64,000 nucleotides of DNA from Amylibacter sp. (GCA_021775355.1 JAJFHZ010000008.1:45655-109654); one strand, 5' to 3'. Positions 42,725-52,629 are shown, numbered from the stretch's first letter. Notes: generated by a model not told the origin, from the sequence alone. Numbers and translations are program-made.

Positions 42725-43228
42725 TCAAGCACGACCGTAGGCTTCGGTCATTGCAATCTTCATCGCTTCTTTTACCGGGCTGTTACCCCAACAAACCAAC
42801 TGAAACGCAGGATAAAACCGCTCGCACGCGGCCACTGCGGCAGTTAACACCTGATCGATTTGCTCAGGCCCCGCATTGGCTTCACCGCCCAACAATAACC
42901 CGTAGCGATAGACCATCAATTTCTGTTCGGCCCAAAGTGAGAATGAACCTGCCCAGCATGTATCATTGACTTCATTCAATATATGATAAAGTGTCGGCAA
43001 TGTTTTTTTCGGTGGGTCCATTTCAAAGGTGCAAACCATGCGCAGGGTTTCATCATAGGCCGACCAGGCAAGTGTGATTGAATACGTGCGCCATGAGCCT
43101 TCTACAGCCATTGCAATTTGATCTTCTGCTACTCTGTCAAAGTCCCATTCGTAATGTTCTGCCAGCGTTTCAACGACATCAATCGGATGCACGTCACCTG
43201 CGTCCAGAAAATGCTCCGTGTTTGCCAT
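42725..43228 (-). CDS. YbjN domain-containing protein
   Basis: A 167-residue protein of the YbjN (bacterial sensory transduction regulator-like) family: VVETLAEHYEWDFDRVAEDQIAM, the motif LHxxLNEVN in TLYHILNEVNDTCWAGSF, and PAFQLVCWGNSPVKEA. ATG 43228 is preferred because GAGGGG lies just upstream. YbjN proteins act as soluble modulators with unclear mechanism. It shares a strand with proC and csaA. Confidence 0.87.
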   Translation of the reverse strand: MANTEHFLDAGDVHPIDVVETLAEHYEWDFDRVAEDQIAMAVEGSWRTYSITLAWSAYDETLRMVCTFEMDPPKKTLPTLYHILNEVNDTCWAGSFSLWAEQKLMVYRYGLLLGGEANAGPEQIDQVLTAAVAACERFYPAFQLVCWGNSPVKEAMKIAMTEAYGRA

Positions 43229-43367
43229 ATGCCTGCCCCTCAAATCTTTTGTTGCGTGAGGACGAGACCCACCATTTAGGGGGCTTCGCTAAGTATCGCG
43301 GTTTTTCATTCACCGCTTACTACATATGGTGTGGTACAAAAGTTGTTCTGTAAAGACAAAACTTCAA

Positions 43368-43412
43368 AAATCTGCGGATACCCACAGAATAGATCAAGCT
43401 ATCCACAGATTT
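43368..43412 (-). terminator. Terminator after the CueR-like gene
   Basis: On the minus strand, AAATCTGTGGATA (43412-43400) pairs with TATCCGCAGATTT (43380-43368) with one non-Watson-Crick pair, and TT then follows. It lies 7 bp after the stop codon of the MerR-family gene. Confidence 0.65.
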
Positions 43413-43418
43413 GAAAGG

Positions 43419-43808
43419 TTATCCACGCTCCAGCGCATCCAAGATCGGGCAGTCTGGGCGGTCATCACCATTGCAACTGCTGACCAGCAGCGACAGCTCT
43501 TTTTGCAACTTCTTTAATTCGGCAAGTTTTGCATCAACTTCCAACAAATGTTGTTTTGCAATATTACGCACTTCAGAACTGGCGCGGCTTTGATCTTCGA
43601 ACAGGCCAAGCAGTTTACGGCATTCCTCAACAGAAAAACCCATCGCCCTTGCGCGCCGCACAAAGATCAGTTTGCGCAGTGTTTTACCATCATAGGTGCG
43701 ATAGCCCGCTTCAGTGCGCCCTGACGGTTTCACCAATCCGACATCCGCATAGTAGCGAACAGTTTTTACAGGCAGATCTGCCCGCTTTGAAATTTCACCA
43801 ATATTCAT
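43419..43808 (-). CDS. MerR-family copper-responsive regulator, CueR/HmrR-like
   Basis: A 129-residue MerR protein. The N-terminal helix-turn-helix is MNIGEISKRADLPVKTVRYYADVGLVKPSGR (key KTVRYYADVGL), followed by the dimerising coiled coil. The metal loop is CNGDDRPDCPIL, which matches the two-Cys motif of Cu(I)-sensing CueR (C-x7-C). No copper ATPase or chaperone gene is adjacent, so its targets lie elsewhere. Metal specificity is a family-based inference. Confidence 0.87.
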   Translation of the reverse strand: MNIGEISKRADLPVKTVRYYADVGLVKPSGRTEAGYRTYDGKTLRKLIFVRRARAMGFSVEECRKLLGLFEDQSRASSEVRNIAKQHLLEVDAKLAELKKLQKELSLLVSSCNGDDRPDCPILDALERG

Positions 43809-43844
43809 CTGTACACCTTTCAGTCCCTCTAGTGACTGGAAGGT

Positions 43845-44615
43845 TTATAACACAGAAACCATATGCGCCACATCTTTAAGATATGGCAGCCGCTTTTGGG
43901 CGGCTTTCACTGCGCTTGCATCAACTTCCGCCAGCAAAACCTCTTCGGCCAACCCCGCACGGGCGGCATCACCCCCCGTCGGCGTCACAATGCAACTATG
44001 CCCGTAATATTCCATGTCATCCTCAATGCCCGCATGGTTGGCATAAGCCAACCAGACTCCGTTTTCAAATGCCCGCGTTGGCATAACTTTATCGGCCACA
44101 ACTGGCCAGTTTACATTCAGTGCAGTGGGTACGATCACCAGTTGCGCCCCCATCTGTGCCACTTTACGCAGGGTTTCAGGGAATTCCGCATCGTAGCAGA
44201 TAAGAATAGCACATTTCAGCCCCATGCAATCAAACAGGGTCATCGTGTTGCCTGCGATGAAATGATCTTCTTCAAATCCCGGGGGTATTGCCAGTTTTTT
44301 ATGGTTGGCACGGGTCTGCCCTGCAGCATCCATAAACAGTGCGGAATTGTACAACACACCGTCAACCAGTTCCGGATAACCGAAAACCAATGCCGTTTTA
44401 CTGGATGCAGCTAAAGCAGAGGCCTGTTTAATGAAGTCAGCACTTTGTGTCTCCGCCACCTGCGCCACAACATCACCGACATTATAGCCGGATACATAAA
44501 GTTCCGGACAAATCATCAGATCACAGTCAGTTCGTGCCAAGGCATCGCCTAATTTGGCAAGGCGTTCCTGCACGCTAAAGCCACCACCTGCCGATTGAAA
44601 TACCGCAAGCTTCAT
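43845..44615 (-). CDS. Carbon-nitrogen hydrolase (nitrilase superfamily)
   Basis: A 256-residue amidase-like enzyme. The triad is Glu in MICPELYVSGYN, Lys in ANHKKLAIPPG and Cys in ILICYDAEFPE. Start ATG 44615 lies 1 bp after the M24 peptidase stop codon, indicating translational coupling. Substrate is an amide or carbamoyl compound. The linkage to the peptidase and a racemase-like gene points to catabolism of a small amide or modified amino acid. Confidence 0.9.
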   Translation of the reverse strand: MKLAVFQSAGGGFSVQERLAKLGDALARTDCDLMICPELYVSGYNVGDVVAQVAETQSADFIKQASALAASSKTALVFGYPELVDGVLYNSALFMDAAGQTRANHKKLAIPPGFEEDHFIAGNTMTLFDCMGLKCAILICYDAEFPETLRKVAQMGAQLVIVPTALNVNWPVVADKVMPTRAFENGVWLAYANHAGIEDDMEYYGHSCIVTPTGGDAARAGLAEEVLLAEVDASAVKAAQKRLPYLKDVAHMVSVL

Positions 44616-44616
44616 A

Positions 44617-45774
44617 TCATTTGCCTGCAACCAATATATCACGGCGATAGTTGGTCAGGTACTCAAACCCCGTATCGGTCACAACAATACTGTCACCGAT
44701 ACGGCCGCCCAATTCACCGTCCACTGAAATGCCACCATCGACGGCAAAGGTCATACCCGGTTGCAAAATCGTTTTATCCCCCGCTTTCAATTCAGGTGCT
44801 TCAAGGTAGGACATCCCAATGGACCGCCCGGTGCGATATCCGGTTTCATAACCCCGCTCTGCATAGACCACATTGGCAGCCTCGGCCACGCTTTCAGCCG
44901 TAACACCGGGTTTTATCGCGGCAATCGCGGCCTGCTGTGCGTCTAACGCAGCCTGTTGCACCTGTGCCGCCTCATCCGATACTGCTTCAACAAAGAACAT
45001 CCGGTCAAACCCAAGTTTATACAGCTTGAACTGGGCCATATTACAGAAACAGAAATAGACCGGGTCGAATTTCTCCAATTTTTTCACGCTGGCGCGACGA
45101 TGTACCATGGATGTGTCTTTACCCGATTGCATGATTTGCAGATTATGGATCATCGGTGAAACAAAGGCTTCCCATCCTTTATCGGTCAAAAAACCCGCCG
45201 CTTTGCGGGTACCTGCATTGATCACAGCCAATGCAGCCTCATATTCAGGAACGCCTGTTGCCAATGCCCCTTCCGCGGCTGTCATCATATCACCTGCAAT
45301 GGCACCTGCCTGTTTCATCACTACGATTTCCTCAGGTGATTTGATCATCCGCATTTCGCCCAAAATAGGCGCAATATCCGTAACACCGGCATTGGCCAGC
45401 GCATCATCCATCCAGTTGCGCACAATCGCGGGCATCAGGTTTATTTCAACACCGACCCGTGTTGGGTTCGGCCCCAAGGTTGCGATGAGCACGTTTTGCC
45501 AGCTGTTCGGGCCGAAATCTTCCCAAGTGTGGATGTCCTTGACCCATGTCATCGCTTCGACCATTTCACTTTCCATCAAGGGGGTAATAATTGCAGGGGG
45601 CTTATCAGGCCAAACAACCAACATGCTGGGGCGCCCAAATTCAACGGACAGATAGCCCCAAAAACCGGCCAGATAAGCGATCGAACTTTCGTCGGTAAAA
45701 ATCGCAACATCAATATTATTCGCGGCCATTTTGCACTGTAGCGCGGCAGTTCTGGATTTTGCTTGTTCCAACAT
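44617..45774 (-). CDS. M24-family Xaa-Pro peptidase-like hydrolase (ectoine hydrolase-like)
   Basis: A 385-residue pita-bread metallohydrolase. The creatinase-type N-domain (DVAIFTDESSIAYLAGFWG) precedes the catalytic domain. The start follows AGGAGAG. Metal-binding positions of classical aminopeptidases are partly replaced, as in ectoine hydrolase (DoeA/EutD) relatives: FDPVYFCFCNMAQFKLY and GYRTGRSIGMSYLEAPEL. Coupled to the nitrilase gene. Cleavage of ectoine or a dipeptide-like amide is possible; the remaining ectoine genes are not here. Confidence 0.82.
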   Translation of the reverse strand: MLEQAKSRTAALQCKMAANNIDVAIFTDESSIAYLAGFWGYLSVEFGRPSMLVVWPDKPPAIITPLMESEMVEAMTWVKDIHTWEDFGPNSWQNVLIATLGPNPTRVGVEINLMPAIVRNWMDDALANAGVTDIAPILGEMRMIKSPEEIVVMKQAGAIAGDMMTAAEGALATGVPEYEAALAVINAGTRKAAGFLTDKGWEAFVSPMIHNLQIMQSGKDTSMVHRRASVKKLEKFDPVYFCFCNMAQFKLYKLGFDRMFFVEAVSDEAAQVQQAALDAQQAAIAAIKPGVTAESVAEAANVVYAERGYETGYRTGRSIGMSYLEAPELKAGDKTILQPGMTFAVDGGISVDGELGGRIGDSIVVTDTGFEYLTNYRRDILVAGK

Positions 45775-45829
45775 TTTGTCTCTCCTGATGGGGTGATATA
45801 TGCACCAATAACGAAAGTCGCGCATCATC

Positions 45830-45866
45830 TTGACTGATTCTACTTTAATTCCTATAGATGTATACA
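45830..45866 (+). promoter_or_regulatory. Sigma70-type promoter with a GntR-like site
   Basis: TTGACT (45830-45835) and TATAGA (45853-45858) are separated by exactly 17 bp and lead to the racemase-like gene. Directly after the -10 lies the palindrome TGTATACA (45859-45866), similar to FadR/FCD-subfamily GntR operators. A bound GntR protein here would block transcription. Control by the GntR gene of this operon is inferred. Confidence 0.6.
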
Positions 45867-45887
45867 CCTTTTATTGAGAGCTGCCTG

Positions 45888-46655
45888 ATGCCCACGACAA
45901 AACCTGTTCAATCAGCGACATATGCCATTCAATTCGACCAAGGCCGACATCACCGCGCCAAGATAGGATTCGTGTTATTAGCCACAGAACAAACCATTCA
46001 GGACGATGTTATGGCGCTGCGCCCCGATGGGGTCGGCATGCATTTTGCCCGCATTGCAACGCCCGACAATATCAACGAAAAAACCCTGTTGGCTGCAGGT
46101 GATATGTTGGCCCCCGCGGCGGCAAGTATATTGCCTGATGGATCACTTGATGTAGTGTCATACGCCTGCACATCCGGCTCGCTTGTAGTGGGGGGTGACA
46201 GGGTTGACGCGGAACTGCGAAACGGTGCGCCGAATGCCACGCCAACATCATTGATCAAGGGTGTTATACGCGCACTTCGGGCTGTTGGAGCACACAAAAT
46301 TGTAGTGGGCACACCCTACCTAGATGAAGTCAATACGATTGAGAGAGCCTATCTGGAAGATGCAGGGTTTGAAGTTTTGGCCATAGAGGGGCTTAACTTG
46401 CGTAAAGACAGCGATATGGTGCGCGTTACACCCGCTTTCATTCGCGATTTTGCCCTATCGCTGGATAGGCCGGATGCCGATGCAATCTTTATCTCTTGCG
46501 GGGCGTTGCGTACGTTGGATGTCATCGACGAGATTGAAAAATCGGTCGACAAACCCGCAATCTGTTCTAATCAGGCGATGATTTGGGATGTATTGCGATT
46601 GGCAGGGGTTACTGATGCCATTATGGGTTACGGGCGTTTGTTGGAAGATCATTGA
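45888..46655 (+). CDS. Aspartate/glutamate racemase superfamily protein (maleate isomerase/EutA-like)
   Basis: A 255-residue protein with the two catalytic cysteines of the superfamily: SYACTSGSLVVGG (about residue 88) and FISCGALRTLDVID (about 205). Its closest known types are maleate cis-trans isomerase, arylmalonate decarboxylase and EutA of ectoine use. ATG 45888 is chosen. It overlaps the GntR gene by 1 bp and is divergent from the M24/nitrilase pair, so the four genes form one locus. The substrate is not known. Confidence 0.82.
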   Translation: MPTTKPVQSATYAIQFDQGRHHRAKIGFVLLATEQTIQDDVMALRPDGVGMHFARIATPDNINEKTLLAAGDMLAPAAASILPDGSLDVVSYACTSGSLVVGGDRVDAELRNGAPNATPTSLIKGVIRALRAVGAHKIVVGTPYLDEVNTIERAYLEDAGFEVLAIEGLNLRKDSDMVRVTPAFIRDFALSLDRPDADAIFISCGALRTLDVIDEIEKSVDKPAICSNQAMIWDVLRLAGVTDAIMGYGRLLEDH

Positions 46656-47320
46656 TGACCGTGGAAAAACATACAACAGCCAGTATTTTCGAAACGCTTC
46701 GGGATCGAATTTGTCTACTGGACTATCCACCCGGAACCGTTTTGCGGGAGGCCGAGTTGGCAAAGGAATTCGGCATTAGCCGCACACCCATTCGGGCCGT
46801 GTTGCAACGGTTGGAACACGGATCATTGGTGACGGTACGCGATGGGGTTGGCACGATTGTAACTGACCTGAACAAGGCCGAACTAAACGACATCTATGAA
46901 ATGCGCCTGAAAATGGCCGAGCTGATCGGGGTTTTATCGCCACGCGAAATCACACCGGATGACGAAGCCACCGCGGCAAGGTTATTAAAGCGGGCCAAGC
47001 GGTTAGTTGATGCCTATAGCCCATCGGAATACTGGCAGATAAACCACGCGCAACACGCGTTGATAGCTGATCTGATCGGCAATTCAGTCCTGCGCGAGGT
47101 TTGGGATCAATTATATTTCCGTTCTGCACGATTCTGGTATCAAGAGGCCAGTCGCGCACATGTCGGGGTGGCGCAGGATTTAGTGGCGGAACTCAGCGAG
47201 GTTTCACGTGCTTTGCGGGAACGTGATGCAATGGCGGTAGGTTATATTCAACGCAACTTTATCGCATTCGGGTTTGCACGTTTAAAAGCCGCAACTAACC
47301 CGGATCTGCCTATTTCTTAG
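46655..47320 (+). CDS. GntR-family transcriptional regulator (FCD type)
   Basis: A 221-residue regulator. The N-terminal winged helix has PGTVLREAELAKEFGISRTPIRAVLQRLE (key LAKEFGISRTPIR). The C-terminal FCD ligand-binding domain is all helical, with metal/ligand residues such as INHAQHALIADL. It is the last gene of the operon with the racemase-like gene and probably represses the locus until a substrate appears. Its end overlaps convergent ubiK by 11 bp. Confidence 0.9.
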   Translation: MTVEKHTTASIFETLRDRICLLDYPPGTVLREAELAKEFGISRTPIRAVLQRLEHGSLVTVRDGVGTIVTDLNKAELNDIYEMRLKMAELIGVLSPREITPDDEATAARLLKRAKRLVDAYSPSEYWQINHAQHALIADLIGNSVLREVWDQLYFRSARFWYQEASRAHVGVAQDLVAELSEVSRALRERDAMAVGYIQRNFIAFGFARLKAATNPDLPIS

Positions 47321-47600
47321 CCGCTGGTTTCTTTGCGGCAGGTTTTCTGGCAGCTGGTTTTTTCTTGGCCTCAAGTGCTTCAATTCGTGCCATAAGCACC
47401 GCATTTTCCTCACGCGCCTTTTGCGCCATCAAACGCACTGCATCAAACTCTTCGCGGGTGACAAAATCACGGTCAGCCAGCCAGCGGTCAACCAAAGATT
47501 TCGCTGCATTTTCAGCCTCGTCCTTAGCACCTTGGGCCACACCCATAGCGTTCGTCATCAGCTTGCTAACGTCTTCGAAAATTTTACTGCGGGTTTGCAT
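47310..47600 (-). CDS. ubiK: UbiK-family accessory factor (BMFP/YqiC)
   Basis: A 96-residue protein of the UbiK family: IFEDVSKLMTNAMGVAQGAKDEAEN, then LADRDFVTREEFDAVRLMAQKAREEN, a coiled coil. It ends in a low-complexity KPAARKPAAKKPAAKK tail typical of alphaproteobacterial members. UbiK helps ubiquinone synthesis by linking the Ubi complex to lipid, and family members can fuse membranes. It is divergent from lgt. Confidence 0.85.
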   Translation of the reverse strand: MQTRSKIFEDVSKLMTNAMGVAQGAKDEAENAAKSLVDRWLADRDFVTREEFDAVRLMAQKAREENAVLMARIEALEAKKKPAARKPAAKKPAAKK

Positions 47601-47697
47601 GATCTTTGGCTCCGTAAAAAACTGTTAGTCACTATATGGTGTTTGTGAACGAAAAAGCCAATAGACCCGCTTGACAACGCGACCATTCGCGCCATTC

Positions 47698-48615
47698 ATG
47701 CGGGCCATGACATTTACACATCTTATACCGTTTCCGAACATCGACCCCATTCTTTTTTCGTTTGAGGTCTTTGGCTTCACGCTGGCCATTCGTTGGTACG
47801 CATTGGCCTATATCGCAGCATTTTTACTGGCTGCATGGTGGATCAACCGTCTGATTGCAAACGTAAGCCTTTGGAAAGACGGCACCGCCCCAATGACAAA
47901 ACTACAAGTCGAAGACCTGCTGACATGGATGATTGCCGGCACAATACTGGGCGGTCGTTTTGGATATGTGGTGTTTTACAATCTTGGCTTTTTTCTGGAA
48001 AATCCCGCCCATATCATACGGGTTTGGGAAGGTGGCCTATCCTTTCACGGCGGTTTCCTGGGGGTTATCATTGCCGGGTTAATATTTTGTCGGAAAAACA
48101 AACTGAACCCGTGGTCTGTTGGTGACGCGCTTGGTTGTTCCGTTCCAATTGGCCTGTTTCTGGGGCGCCTTGCCAATTTCATCAACGCAGAATTATGGGG
48201 GCGGCCAACGGACGTGCCTTGGGCAATGGTGTTTCCGGGGGAACCGGCACAGAGTTGCCCGATCTGGTGGATTGGCGATGTTTGTTCACGCCACCCGTCA
48301 CAACTCTATGAAGCTGGCCTTGAAGGCTTGGTTCTATTCCTGATCGTCGCCTTTTTGGTGTTCAAACGCGGCTGGTTGAAAATACCGGGCCAAATCGTTG
48401 GCGTGTTTTTCATCGGCTATGGCGCAGCACGCACCATTGTAGAGGGTTTCCGCCAAGGGGACGCGCAATTCACCGGCCCAACAAATCCTTGGGGGCATGT
48501 CATCCGTTTCGGGCAAGACTTTGACAGTATCGGCCTATCGATGGGCCAAATATTATCAATCCCGATGATCGTGGTAGGCTTGGCTATATTGCTGTTCGTA
48601 CGCACACGGGCATGA
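47698..48615 (+). CDS. lgt: Prolipoprotein diacylglyceryl transferase
   Basis: About 305 residues with seven membrane helices. It transfers diacylglycerol to the lipobox Cys of prolipoproteins. Motifs are GGRFGYVVFYN, GLSFHGGFLGVI (catalytic His) and the signature GRLANFINAELWGRPTDVPW. The start may be ATG 47698 or 47707; no clear binding site separates them. It overlaps the next gene by 4 bp (ATGA), forming lgt-midA-like-pgeF. Confidence 0.95.
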   Translation: MRAMTFTHLIPFPNIDPILFSFEVFGFTLAIRWYALAYIAAFLLAAWWINRLIANVSLWKDGTAPMTKLQVEDLLTWMIAGTILGGRFGYVVFYNLGFFLENPAHIIRVWEGGLSFHGGFLGVIIAGLIFCRKNKLNPWSVGDALGCSVPIGLFLGRLANFINAELWGRPTDVPWAMVFPGEPAQSCPIWWIGDVCSRHPSQLYEAGLEGLVLFLIVAFLVFKRGWLKIPGQIVGVFFIGYGAARTIVEGFRQGDAQFTGPTNPWGHVIRFGQDFDSIGLSMGQILSIPMIVVGLAILLFVRTRA

Positions 48616-49667
48616 CGGAACTGACGGATATATTGCTGGCACAAATCGCCCGTTCAGGCCCAATCACCGTTGCCGAATACATGACGCAGTGTCTGTTGCA
48701 CCCCGAACATGGCTATTACACAACACATCAGCCGCTGGGGCAGGCAGGGGATTTTGTGACCGCGCCCGAGATTAGCCAGATGTTTGGTGAAATGCTGGGG
48801 CTTTGTCTGGCACAGGCTTGGATGGATCAAGGTTCGACCGCACAATTTACATTGGCCGAATTGGGCCCGGGACGCGGGACATTGATGGCCGATATTTTGC
48901 GAGCCACAAAAGGGGTTGCAGGCTTTCATCAGGCGGCTGAAATTGTAATGGTTGAAGCCAGCCCAAGTCTGCAAAAGGCTCAGAAACAAGCCTTGGAAGG
49001 TTATGATGTGCTCTGGGTAAGCAATGTAACCGAATTGCCGGAACATTCCTTATTCCTTGTTGCCAACGAATTTTTCGATTGCCTGCCAATTAGTCAATTT
49101 ATCCGCACAGATCACGGCTGGCAGGAACAGATGATCGGAGCATCAAACGGTGCGTTGGGCTTTATTCTTGCCGCACAAACACCAACCTCCGCATTCAACA
49201 ACGCCCCCCTTGGTACAGTGCTGGAAGTTTGCCCAAGTGCCGCCGCTATAACCGCAGATATCGCACGGATTATCGGGACGCATGGCGGGGCCGCTTTGGT
49301 ACTGGACTACGGCGATTTAACGCCCACAGGCGATACATTACAGGCGGTTCAAAACCATAAAAAAGCCGATCCATTACATGATTGCGGTGCATCTGATCTG
49401 ACGGCACATGTAAACTTTCACACCTTGTCAGAAGCCGCCAAGCCTTTTGCACAAGTCAGCGGATTAACTCCACAAGGGATTCTGTTGGAACGGCTTGGCA
49501 TCACTGCACGTGCGCAATCACTCGCCGCCCAGCTACATGGCGATACTTTGGAAAACCATATCGCCGCACACCACCGCTTGACCCACCCCGATGAAATGGG
49601 GCAGCTTTTCAAGGCAATTGCAATTACCCCCAAAGGGGCCAACCATCCGGCAGGGTTCGATCTATGA
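48612..49667 (+). CDS. SAM-dependent methyltransferase, MidA/NDUFAF7 family
   Basis: A 351-residue protein of COG1565. Hallmarks are GYYTTHQPLGQAGDFVTAPEISQMFGEMLGL (key GDFVTAPEIS), the SAM loop ELGPGRGTLMADIL and NEFFDCLPISQF. The mitochondrial homologue methylates an arginine of a complex I subunit; bacterial members may do the same. It overlaps lgt and pgeF by 4 bp each. Confidence 0.9.
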   Translation: MTELTDILLAQIARSGPITVAEYMTQCLLHPEHGYYTTHQPLGQAGDFVTAPEISQMFGEMLGLCLAQAWMDQGSTAQFTLAELGPGRGTLMADILRATKGVAGFHQAAEIVMVEASPSLQKAQKQALEGYDVLWVSNVTELPEHSLFLVANEFFDCLPISQFIRTDHGWQEQMIGASNGALGFILAAQTPTSAFNNAPLGTVLEVCPSAAAITADIARIIGTHGGAALVLDYGDLTPTGDTLQAVQNHKKADPLHDCGASDLTAHVNFHTLSEAAKPFAQVSGLTPQGILLERLGITARAQSLAAQLHGDTLENHIAAHHRLTHPDEMGQLFKAIAITPKGANHPAGFDL

Positions 49668-50419
49668 CACTGGAAGTACTGACATCCGACGCTCTGACTG
49701 CCCAACACGGTTTTTTCACCCGTAAGGGCGGCCAATCGAACGGTGTTTATGCCGGGTTGAACTGCGGCTTGGGGTCAAATGACAGTCGTGAAGCCGTTTT
49801 ATCTAACCGCACCCGTGTGGCGGGCGCCATGCAGCTAGACCTTGCAGCCCTGCAATCCGTACACCAAGTACATTCTGCCAATGTTGTAACCCTGACAGCA
49901 AGCACTGACCGCGATGCGGTTCAGGCAGATGCAATGGTCACAGCAACAAAAGGTATAGCACTTGGTATCTTGACCGCCGATTGCGCCCCGATTTTGTTCC
50001 ACGACCCGGATGCTGCTGTAATCGGTGCGGCCCATGCGGGATGGAAAGGGGCTATAGGCGGTATTGCACAGGCAACGCTTGTTGCAATGGAAGCTTTGGG
50101 GGCAAGGCGCGAAAATATCACAGCCGTCGTTGGCCCCACAATCAGCCAGCGCGCGTATGAAGTGGGGCAGGAATTCTTTGAAGAATTCATTGCCGTTGAT
50201 ATGAATTACACCCGCTTCTTTGCCCAAGGGGCGGGTGACCGTATGCAATTTGATCTACCAACTTTTTGCCTGCATCAATTGCGTATGTCAGGTATAAACC
50301 ACGCCACATGGACGGGGCATTGCACCTACTCTGATCCGGATCGATTTTATTCATATCGGCGCACATGCCATCAAAATGAACCGGATTATGGCCGCTTGAT
50401 TTCAGCAGTGCGTCTATAA
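49664..50419 (+). CDS. pgeF: Peptidoglycan editing factor PgeF (YfiH/DUF152)
   Basis: A 251-residue purine-nucleoside-phosphorylase-fold protein. The metal/catalytic residues are in VHQVHSANV, TADCAPILF and AAHAGWKGAIGG. It was linked to removal of wrongly built muropeptide precursors, and homologues have nucleoside or laccase-like activity. It ends the lgt operon. A hairpin overlaps its stop codon. Confidence 0.93.
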   Translation: MTLEVLTSDALTAQHGFFTRKGGQSNGVYAGLNCGLGSNDSREAVLSNRTRVAGAMQLDLAALQSVHQVHSANVVTLTASTDRDAVQADAMVTATKGIALGILTADCAPILFHDPDAAVIGAAHAGWKGAIGGIAQATLVAMEALGARRENITAVVGPTISQRAYEVGQEFFEEFIAVDMNYTRFFAQGAGDRMQFDLPTFCLHQLRMSGINHATWTGHCTYSDPDRFYSYRRTCHQNEPDYGRLISAVRL

Positions 50420-50470
50420 AGGCAGCAGATCGGCCAAATCTTGGGCCAACTACGGCCCGATTTCTGCCTT
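50419..50470 (+). terminator. Long stem-loop after pgeF
   Basis: AAGGCAG (50419-50425) pairs with CTGCCTT (50464-50470), and ATCGG with CCGAT inside, with GGCC pairs near the loop. It begins at the stop codon. The U-run is weak, so it may act as a 3' stabiliser or a Rho-type end. Confidence 0.5.
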
Positions 50471-50736
50471 AAAGCACAGGAAAATATGCTATAATTAATC
50501 CAAAAATCACAATAAAATTATTTATTACCGTTTATTTACAATGATCTAGTTAATTGTTTCCAAATTAGCCACAATTGATGGAAATGTTACATGAAAGGGC
50601 TTCAACTCTTTTCTAATCCGCCCTTTTAGCGCCCCAATAATCGTTAGATTAGGTATCGAGGCAAGCAGTAGCCATCCGCTCAGTAAACAGTAAACGCATA
50701 ATCAGTACGCGGAAATATAGATAAATGGAGCATAAA
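50471..50736. other. AT-rich intergenic region upstream of a tiny gene
   Basis: No gene is visible. The sequence is strongly AT-rich near 50480-50580 and probably contains the promoter of the tiny gene at 50737. No convincing palindrome or known RNA was found. Confidence 0.4.
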
Positions 50737-50877
50737 ATGCGTAGCGAAAAACGTTGGTTAAAACAAGTTATGAAAGCCGTTGCAGGTAAGCATTATGAAA
50801 TGCCTTGGAAACAAAACGCGCGCCCCGTGACATTTGTAAAACTGCATGCGCGCACAGATTCTGGCAAAGCCGCCTAA
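50737..50877 (+). CDS. Tiny conserved basic protein
   Basis: A 46-residue protein, MRSEKRWLKQVMKAVAGKHY at the start and then EMPWKQNARPVTFVKLHART. A KRWLK-VMK-A-MPW-ARP pattern is familiar from small hypothetical proteins next to Lrp genes in Rhodobacteraceae. ATGGAG lies 7 nt upstream of the start. It is convergent with the Lrp gene, with only 1 bp between their stops. Role unknown. Confidence 0.7.
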   Translation: MRSEKRWLKQVMKAVAGKHYEMPWKQNARPVTFVKLHARTDSGKAA

Positions 50878-50878
50878 T

Positions 50879-51361
50879 TTAGCTTTTTATCACCGAAAAC
50901 GGCACCCCGGGCTTATCTTTAGCCCCGCGTATCACAAGTGACGTTTTCACGCTTGCCACATTTTCGGCCGATGTCAGTTCCTCTGTGATAAATCTTTGAA
51001 AACTGGACAGATCAGGCGACAAACACTTCAAAATAAAATCGATCTCACCATTCAGCATGTGGCATTCACGTACGAGTGGCCAATTGCGACAACGTTCTTC
51101 AAACGCGCTTAAATCGACTTCGGCCTGTGAGTGCAGACCGACCATGGCAAAGGCTTTGACCTCAAACCCCAATTCCTTTTCATTCACATCCGCATGAAAC
51201 CCCTGAATATAACCCTGATCCTGCAAGGCGCGTATACGGCGCAGGCAAGGCGGGGCTGAAATGCCAACGGCTTTGGCCAAGTCAACATTGGTCATGCGCC
51301 CATCTTCTTGTAGTAGCGACAGAAGTTTCAGATCAATTGCATCTAATCTAGAGGATACCAT
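50879..51361 (-). CDS. Lrp/AsnC-family transcriptional regulator
   Basis: About 160 residues. The helix-turn-helix is DAIDLKLLSLLQEDGRMTNVDLAKAVGISAPPCLRRIRALQDQGYI (key NVDLAKAVGIS and CLRRIRAL), followed by an AsnC effector domain (RECHMLNGEIDFILKCLS). Start ATG 51361 gives the usual length; 51376 is an alternative. It is divergent from trxB. Such proteins respond to amino acids. The targets are unknown. Confidence 0.9.
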   Translation of the reverse strand: MVSSRLDAIDLKLLSLLQEDGRMTNVDLAKAVGISAPPCLRRIRALQDQGYIQGFHADVNEKELGFEVKAFAMVGLHSQAEVDLSAFEERCRNWPLVRECHMLNGEIDFILKCLSPDLSSFQRFITEELTSAENVASVKTSLVIRGAKDKPGVPFSVIKS

Positions 51362-51519
51362 ACGGTTTCTTTTCAATTATTTCTTATTTACGCAATTTTA
51401 TTACATATTTCGCACCAAAGATAAAGCATTCCGAAATATTTCATCCGTATTCACCTATGCGTTAGTGTGGCTTTCCCTTTTCTTTAAGCCTGCGTATACA
51501 GTCTGCAAACGTAAATTAA

Positions 51520-52473
<954 letters not shown>

Positions 52474-52503
52474 ACGGTTCCACAAGAGTAATCGAACAAT
52501 GAC

Positions 52504-52521
52504 CCCCTGTTCCAACAGGGG
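52504..52521 (+). terminator. Terminator after trxB
   Basis: CCCCTGT-TCCA-ACAGGGG is a 7-bp GC-rich stem followed by CATTTTAA, 30 bp after the trxB stop codon. Confidence 0.65.
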
Positions 52522-52629
52522 CATTTTAACCACGATTATGTCCTATTTTAGGCCCTGAAACTTGTATTATTCGTGCTTGGGTGTATTTGACACTTAATAT
52601 TCATATCTATGACTTATCTGGAAACGACC

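Noticed and set aside
43377..43427. Three DnaA-box-like words (TATCCACA-type) in 50 bp
   Set aside because: They are explained by the inverted repeat of the terminator after the CueR-like gene and by its last codons. No other origin features are present.
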